64,000 bases of DNA from Holophagales bacterium (lineage in GTDB: Bacteria; Acidobacteriota; Thermoanaerobaculia; Multivoradales; Multivoraceae). Shown here one piece after another: positions 61,155 to 64,000 of the stretch (position 1 is the stretch's first letter; each line of letters begins with the position of its first letter). The stretch lies in assembly GCA_009836625.1 (NCBI GenBank), contig VXVC01000007.1:371707-435706 (forward strand), given 5' to 3'. The notes beneath the pieces are model-generated. The model saw only the letters and a list, made by a program, of their open reading frames with translations, searched no databases and was not told the DNA's origin. A program made the translations under genes and the position numbers.

Positions 61155-62458
61155 CGTTCCACCTCCATCACCTCCTCCAGGCTGCGCCGGACGAGCGGCA
61201 GCCCCTCCGGCCACATGGCCTCGAAGCCCGAACTCCGGAACAGCTCTTCGTCGCCGGGATAGGTCGGCACGACGTAGAGCGGGAAGCGCTCGAAGATCTC
61301 GGCATCCGGACGCTGACGTCTCGCCTGGATCCGACGCCTTCGTTCCGCAGCGTCGTCGAGGCCGCGAATGATCGAAGACACGGCACGCACCTGAGCCAGG
61401 GTCTGATCGTCGACGATGGCAGGCACGCCATCCGGAAGTCCGCTGTGCGGCCGCGCGAAACGCCGTAGCCGGGTGCGGAGTGCGACGATGTGCCGGAGTC
61501 GCTCCCAGGCGTCGCGCGGCCCGGAGTCCCCCGCGAGAGAAGCACCCTGTCCGTCTACCACGGCAGCGTAGGGATCGACCGCCAGTTCCTGACCGTGGGG
61601 GTTGCGGTTCGCGAGCAGGTGCTGGACGCGGCCGATCAGCGTCATCTGCACGACCGGCATCAGTTGCGGCCAGAGTTCCGCATCGTAGTTCTTGAACGCG
61701 GTGAGATAGGCGTTGCGCTCGAACAGGAGTCCACGGTTGGCGTTCCCAAGCAGCTTGCTCGTGGCCATCGAGCGATGGTGCACGACCGCACCCGGCGCCG
61801 ACAGCACCCGCTCTCCAGCCGACCACAGCCGCCAGCCGAGATCGACATCCTCCAGGTAGGCGAAGTACGACTCGTCGAACCCGCCCGCCGCGAGGTAGGA
61901 GTCGCGACGAACGATCATGTTCCCGCCGCATGGGAACAGCAGTTCGCAGCCCTCCTCCGGCATCTCGACCGCGTCCAGGGGTCGGTGGTAGTCGAGCTGG
62001 AAGGCGTGGCCGTCGAACGTCATCACGCCCCGGCCGAAATCCAGTCGCGTGCCCTTCCAGTTGACGATGCCGCCCGAGACCGCGGCTACGTCGGCCGGGG
62101 CTTCGGCCAGCCCGGCAACCAGCCGGGCCAGCCAGTCCGGTCGCGGCCGGGTGTCGTTGTTGACCATTGCCAGCGCGCTGGCGCCGCTCTTCTCAGCCAG
62201 TCGGTTGTTCGCGGCACTGAAGCCGATGTTGGTCGGGTTGACGACCACGTCCACGTGAGGATGGCGGGACCGAATCCACGTCACCGTGCCGTCCGTCGAG
62301 CCATTGTCGAACAGGCGAACTCTCACTGCGACGCCGGGAACCTGCTGAGCCTCCAGTACCGGCAGGAGGGTCTCCAGGTGGTGACGCCCGTTCCAGCTCA
62401 CCACCAGGACGTCGACGCTGTCGATCCGCTTCCGGCCCGCGCTGGACCCCCCGGTCAT
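61151..62458 (-). CDS. Family 2 glycosyltransferase, rhamnosyltransferase-like, with C-terminal extension
   Basis: 435 residues. VLVVSWNGRHHLETLLPVL, RLFDNGSTDGTV, TNIGFSAANNRLAEK and MVNNDTRPRPDW are typical of the WbbL/rhamnosyltransferase branch of GT2. FPCGGNMIVRRDSYLAAGGFDESYFAYLEDVDLGWRL is the conserved acceptor region with ED. About 200 residues after it are helical and Arg-rich and less conserved. The ATG overlaps the upstream glycosyltransferase stop as ATGA. With rfbD nearby, transfer of rhamnose is plausible but not shown. Confidence 0.9.
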   Translation of the reverse strand: MTGGSSAGRKRIDSVDVLVVSWNGRHHLETLLPVLEAQQVPGVAVRVRLFDNGSTDGTVTWIRSRHPHVDVVVNPTNIGFSAANNRLAEKSGASALAMVNNDTRPRPDWLARLVAGLAEAPADVAAVSGGIVNWKGTRLDFGRGVMTFDGHAFQLDYHRPLDAVEMPEEGCELLFPCGGNMIVRRDSYLAAGGFDESYFAYLEDVDLGWRLWSAGERVLSAPGAVVHHRSMATSKLLGNANRGLLFERNAYLTAFKNYDAELWPQLMPVVQMTLIGRVQHLLANRNPHGQELAVDPYAAVVDGQGASLAGDSGPRDAWERLRHIVALRTRLRRFARPHSGLPDGVPAIVDDQTLAQVRAVSSIIRGLDDAAERRRRIQARRQRPDAEIFERFPLYVVPTYPGDEELFRSSGFEAMWPEGLPLVRRSLEEVMEVER

Positions 62459-63729
62459 CTGCCGGCCGCCAGTGCATCCGCGAGGCGGGTTCGAAGCCAG
62501 CGCCGCAACCGGAACCCGAGTTCGTCGGCCGGAGCCGCCGTGGAGGGCCTGAATGCGAACTCCTCCTTGGTGGGATCCACGCGCGGAGACTCGAGGAAGG
62601 CCGCCAGGGGCGCCAGGCTGCGCTCCCAGGAGAAGGTCGCCAACGCCCGCTCCCTGCCTCGAAGCGCTCTCGCCTCGACCTCCGGTCCGCCGGCGACCAG
62701 CTCGGCGAGACCCGCCCTCAGCGCTTCGACATCGCCGCACGGCGCCACGAGGCCGGCATCCCAGTCCTTCAACAGGCGGGGCACCGTACCGCCCTCGGTG
62801 GTCAGCACGGGGCAGCCGACCGCGAGGGCATCGACGAACCGGGTGCGCAGCGACAGGTCGGTCTCCAGTCCGGGTCGATGGCAGGCGGTCAGCGCGTCCA
62901 CGTCCCTCAACAGGTCGTAGCGCCGCTCGAACGGCACCCAGTCGAGAAAGTCGATCCGATCCGGATCCTGACGCCTGCTTCGCGCCTCCACCTGCTCCAG
63001 CAACCGTTGAGGCGCCTGAGCGCCCGGCGGCTGGCGAACGAACAGGAGACGGGCGTTCGCCGCGGACAGCGAAGCGAAAGCCTGAAGCAGAGGCTCCGGG
63101 TCGTACCAGTCGTACAGACCGCCGAACAACAGCCGCCGTTCGCCCGGGGTCCGGGGCGGCAGCAACGGTCGGTAGTCAGGCAGCGGATCCGGCACGCCGA
63201 ACGGCGCCTCGACGATGAGGCCGGAGAGGCTTGGATCATCGCGGTAGCGGTGGGGGTTCACCCGACCCAGGGCGGTCAGGAAGCCCAGGTAGTAGGCCCG
63301 CTGCTCCGCCGAGGAGCAGAGGAAGAAATCGCCGCGAGCCAGTTGATGGATCCAGGTCTGATGATCGTTCCGATACGGATCGAGCCCCAAGGTGTCGAAA
63401 TGGGTCAGATTCTCGACCAGGAAGGGATCGTAGAGATCGATCGCGGTCGGCAAATCGGGCAACTCGTGGAGCACATCGTTGGCCAACTGTCCCTGGGCAA
63501 CGGCTGCATCGCAGTCCCCCAGCAGGACCGATAACGGCGCGGAATCGAACCGACGCACTTCCGCCGAACCGCTCTCGACATCGGGCGCTTCCCCGGAACG
63601 CCAGGGAGACACAAGGACGACGTCGAATCCGAATCCGGGAAGGCGGCGCGCCATCTCCAGGTAGCGGATTCCGATGCCGGCCGCTCGTTCGCCGAGCGCC
63701 TCGCTGCACACCAGCCCGACACGCGTCAA
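62455..63729 (-). CDS. Glycosyltransferase of the GT4/GT1 (GT-B) type
   Basis: 424 residues. GT-B fold: N-terminal VGLVCSEALGERAAGIGIRYLEMARRL, a central FGVPDPLPDYRP hinge, LLFGGLYDWYDPEPLLQAF, and C-terminal FVDALAVGCPVLTTEGGTVPRLL with the E-x7-E-like nucleotide-sugar motif diverged. Start is TTG 63729: GAGGAGG at 63742-63736 sits six bases upstream, an ideal ribosome-binding site, while no ATG or GTG fits. Starts 45 bases after the coiled-coil gene. Confidence 0.85.
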   Translation of the reverse strand: MTRVGLVCSEALGERAAGIGIRYLEMARRLPGFGFDVVLVSPWRSGEAPDVESGSAEVRRFDSAPLSVLLGDCDAAVAQGQLANDVLHELPDLPTAIDLYDPFLVENLTHFDTLGLDPYRNDHQTWIHQLARGDFFLCSSAEQRAYYLGFLTALGRVNPHRYRDDPSLSGLIVEAPFGVPDPLPDYRPLLPPRTPGERRLLFGGLYDWYDPEPLLQAFASLSAANARLLFVRQPPGAQAPQRLLEQVEARSRRQDPDRIDFLDWVPFERRYDLLRDVDALTACHRPGLETDLSLRTRFVDALAVGCPVLTTEGGTVPRLLKDWDAGLVAPCGDVEALRAGLAELVAGGPEVEARALRGRERALATFSWERSLAPLAAFLESPRVDPTKEEFAFRPSTAAPADELGFRLRRWLRTRLADALAAGR

Positions 63730-63774
63730 CGGCTGCCTCCTCGCGCCCTCATTCGTACCCGAACGGGCCGGTCG

Positions 63775-64000
63775 TCAACCATCGGAGCCGCGCAGCGATT
63801 GCAGGCGTTCGTGCAATCGCCAGGCTCTTGTCGCTTTCATCGCATCAACCTCGGCCTGCAGGTCCCGCTCGCGGATCTGCAGACGCTCGATCTCGGCACC
63901 GCGTTCCGCATGCGACGATTCCAACTCCCGCTCGCGGGCCTGCAAACGCTCGATCTCGGCACCGCGTTCCGCATGCGACGATTCCAACTCCCGCTCGCGG
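63775..64000 (-). CDS. Coiled-coil protein with 21-residue repeats (5' part beyond the window)
   Basis: Only the last 75 residues are visible. They are repeats of a 21-residue unit (RERELESSHAERGAEIERLQA), exactly three heptads and so a regular coiled coil, followed by LQAEVDAMKATRAWRLHERLQSLRGSDG. Coiled coils ending in an ATRAWRL-like segment are often found at the end of, or between, glycosyltransferase or methyltransferase domains that act on surface polysaccharides, where they can act as length rulers. The catalytic part, if any, lies outside. First visible gene of the glycosyltransferase operon. Confidence 0.7.
   Translation of the reverse strand, partial: RERELESSHAERGAEIERLQARERELESSHAERGAEIERLQIRERDLQAEVDAMKATRAWRLHERLQSLRGSDG
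63863..64000 (-). repeat. 63-bp tandem repeat encoding three-heptad coiled-coil units
   Basis: Units begin at 63863, 63926 and 63989 (TCCCGCTCGCGG on the plus strand), so at least two full copies and the beginning of a third reach the window edge. Copies are nearly identical in DNA, differing at only a few positions, which indicates recent expansion or ongoing homogenisation and possible copy-number variation. Confidence 0.85.

Noticed and set aside
63863..64000. Tandem repeats as a CRISPR array
   Set aside because: The units are contiguous, in frame, 63 bp long with no unique spacers, and encode a regular coiled coil.

Overview
The window is GC-rich, gene-dense DNA from what is most likely an uncultured member of the Acidobacteriota (Thermoanaerobaculia-like; this is an inference). 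Three proteins resemble the VWFA-related family that is largely restricted to Acidobacteria, and one of them also carries a GWxTD-like region. LptD shows a diderm envelope. No stretch of 300 bases lacks a gene; the longest gap is about 160 bases. Operon genes are commonly joined by 4-base start/stop overlaps (ATGA, GTGA, TTGA), and GTG and TTG starts are frequent. I saw no rRNA, tRNA, CRISPR array, insertion sequence or phage gene.

Layout. 1-2071: a cobalt-type nitrile hydratase operon (beta, alpha, His-tailed activator) coupled to folD, which runs off the window. 2134-6680: class III aminotransferase, TPP-dependent enzyme and a secreted alpha/beta hydrolase. 6773-9095: a secreted Cys-rich protein and a VWFA-like protein. 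9169-13580: a nucleotide-sugar epimerase and a 1147-residue GlmS-like protein. 13658-16285: nitrilase-family hydrolase and SLC13 transporter. 16289-20478: rlmH, a DksA-type zinc-finger protein with a histone-H1-like Ala/Lys arm, holA and mutM. 20521-26363: a hydrolase-fold protein without a serine nucleophile, ileS and a phosphohexomutase. 26463-31566: a secreted two-repeat protein, a membrane zinc peptidase, small enzymes, thymidine kinase and an A-type Fe-S carrier. 31563-36009: VWFA protein, fused MoaD-MoaE, HAD hydrolase, YgfZ.

36020-38980 is the most notable block. It holds cysteine synthase, a JAMM protease and a fusion of ubiquitin-like carrier, E1 enzyme and rhodanese. Together they look like a compact version of the protein-thiocarboxylate (CysO/CysM/Mec-type) cysteine pathway. 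The carrier's Gly-Gly is internal in the fusion, so it would have to be processed; the MoaD-MoaE fusion poses the same problem. Next come a molybdenum oxidoreductase (39107-39736) and the arginine operon argC-J-B-D-H-R (39719-45973), with a palindrome resembling an ARG box in its promoter.

46031-54355 holds exonuclease VII, a zinc-ribbon rhomboid, a VWFA/GWxTD operon, mltG and ruvX. 54446-64000 is envelope-related: lptD, two sugar-nucleotide reductases, ogt, a PEGA protein, three glycosyltransferases and the end of a coiled-coil protein with 63-bp repeats.

Many isolated genes have a TAnnnT hexamer only 6-10 bases before the start codon, suggesting leaderless mRNAs.
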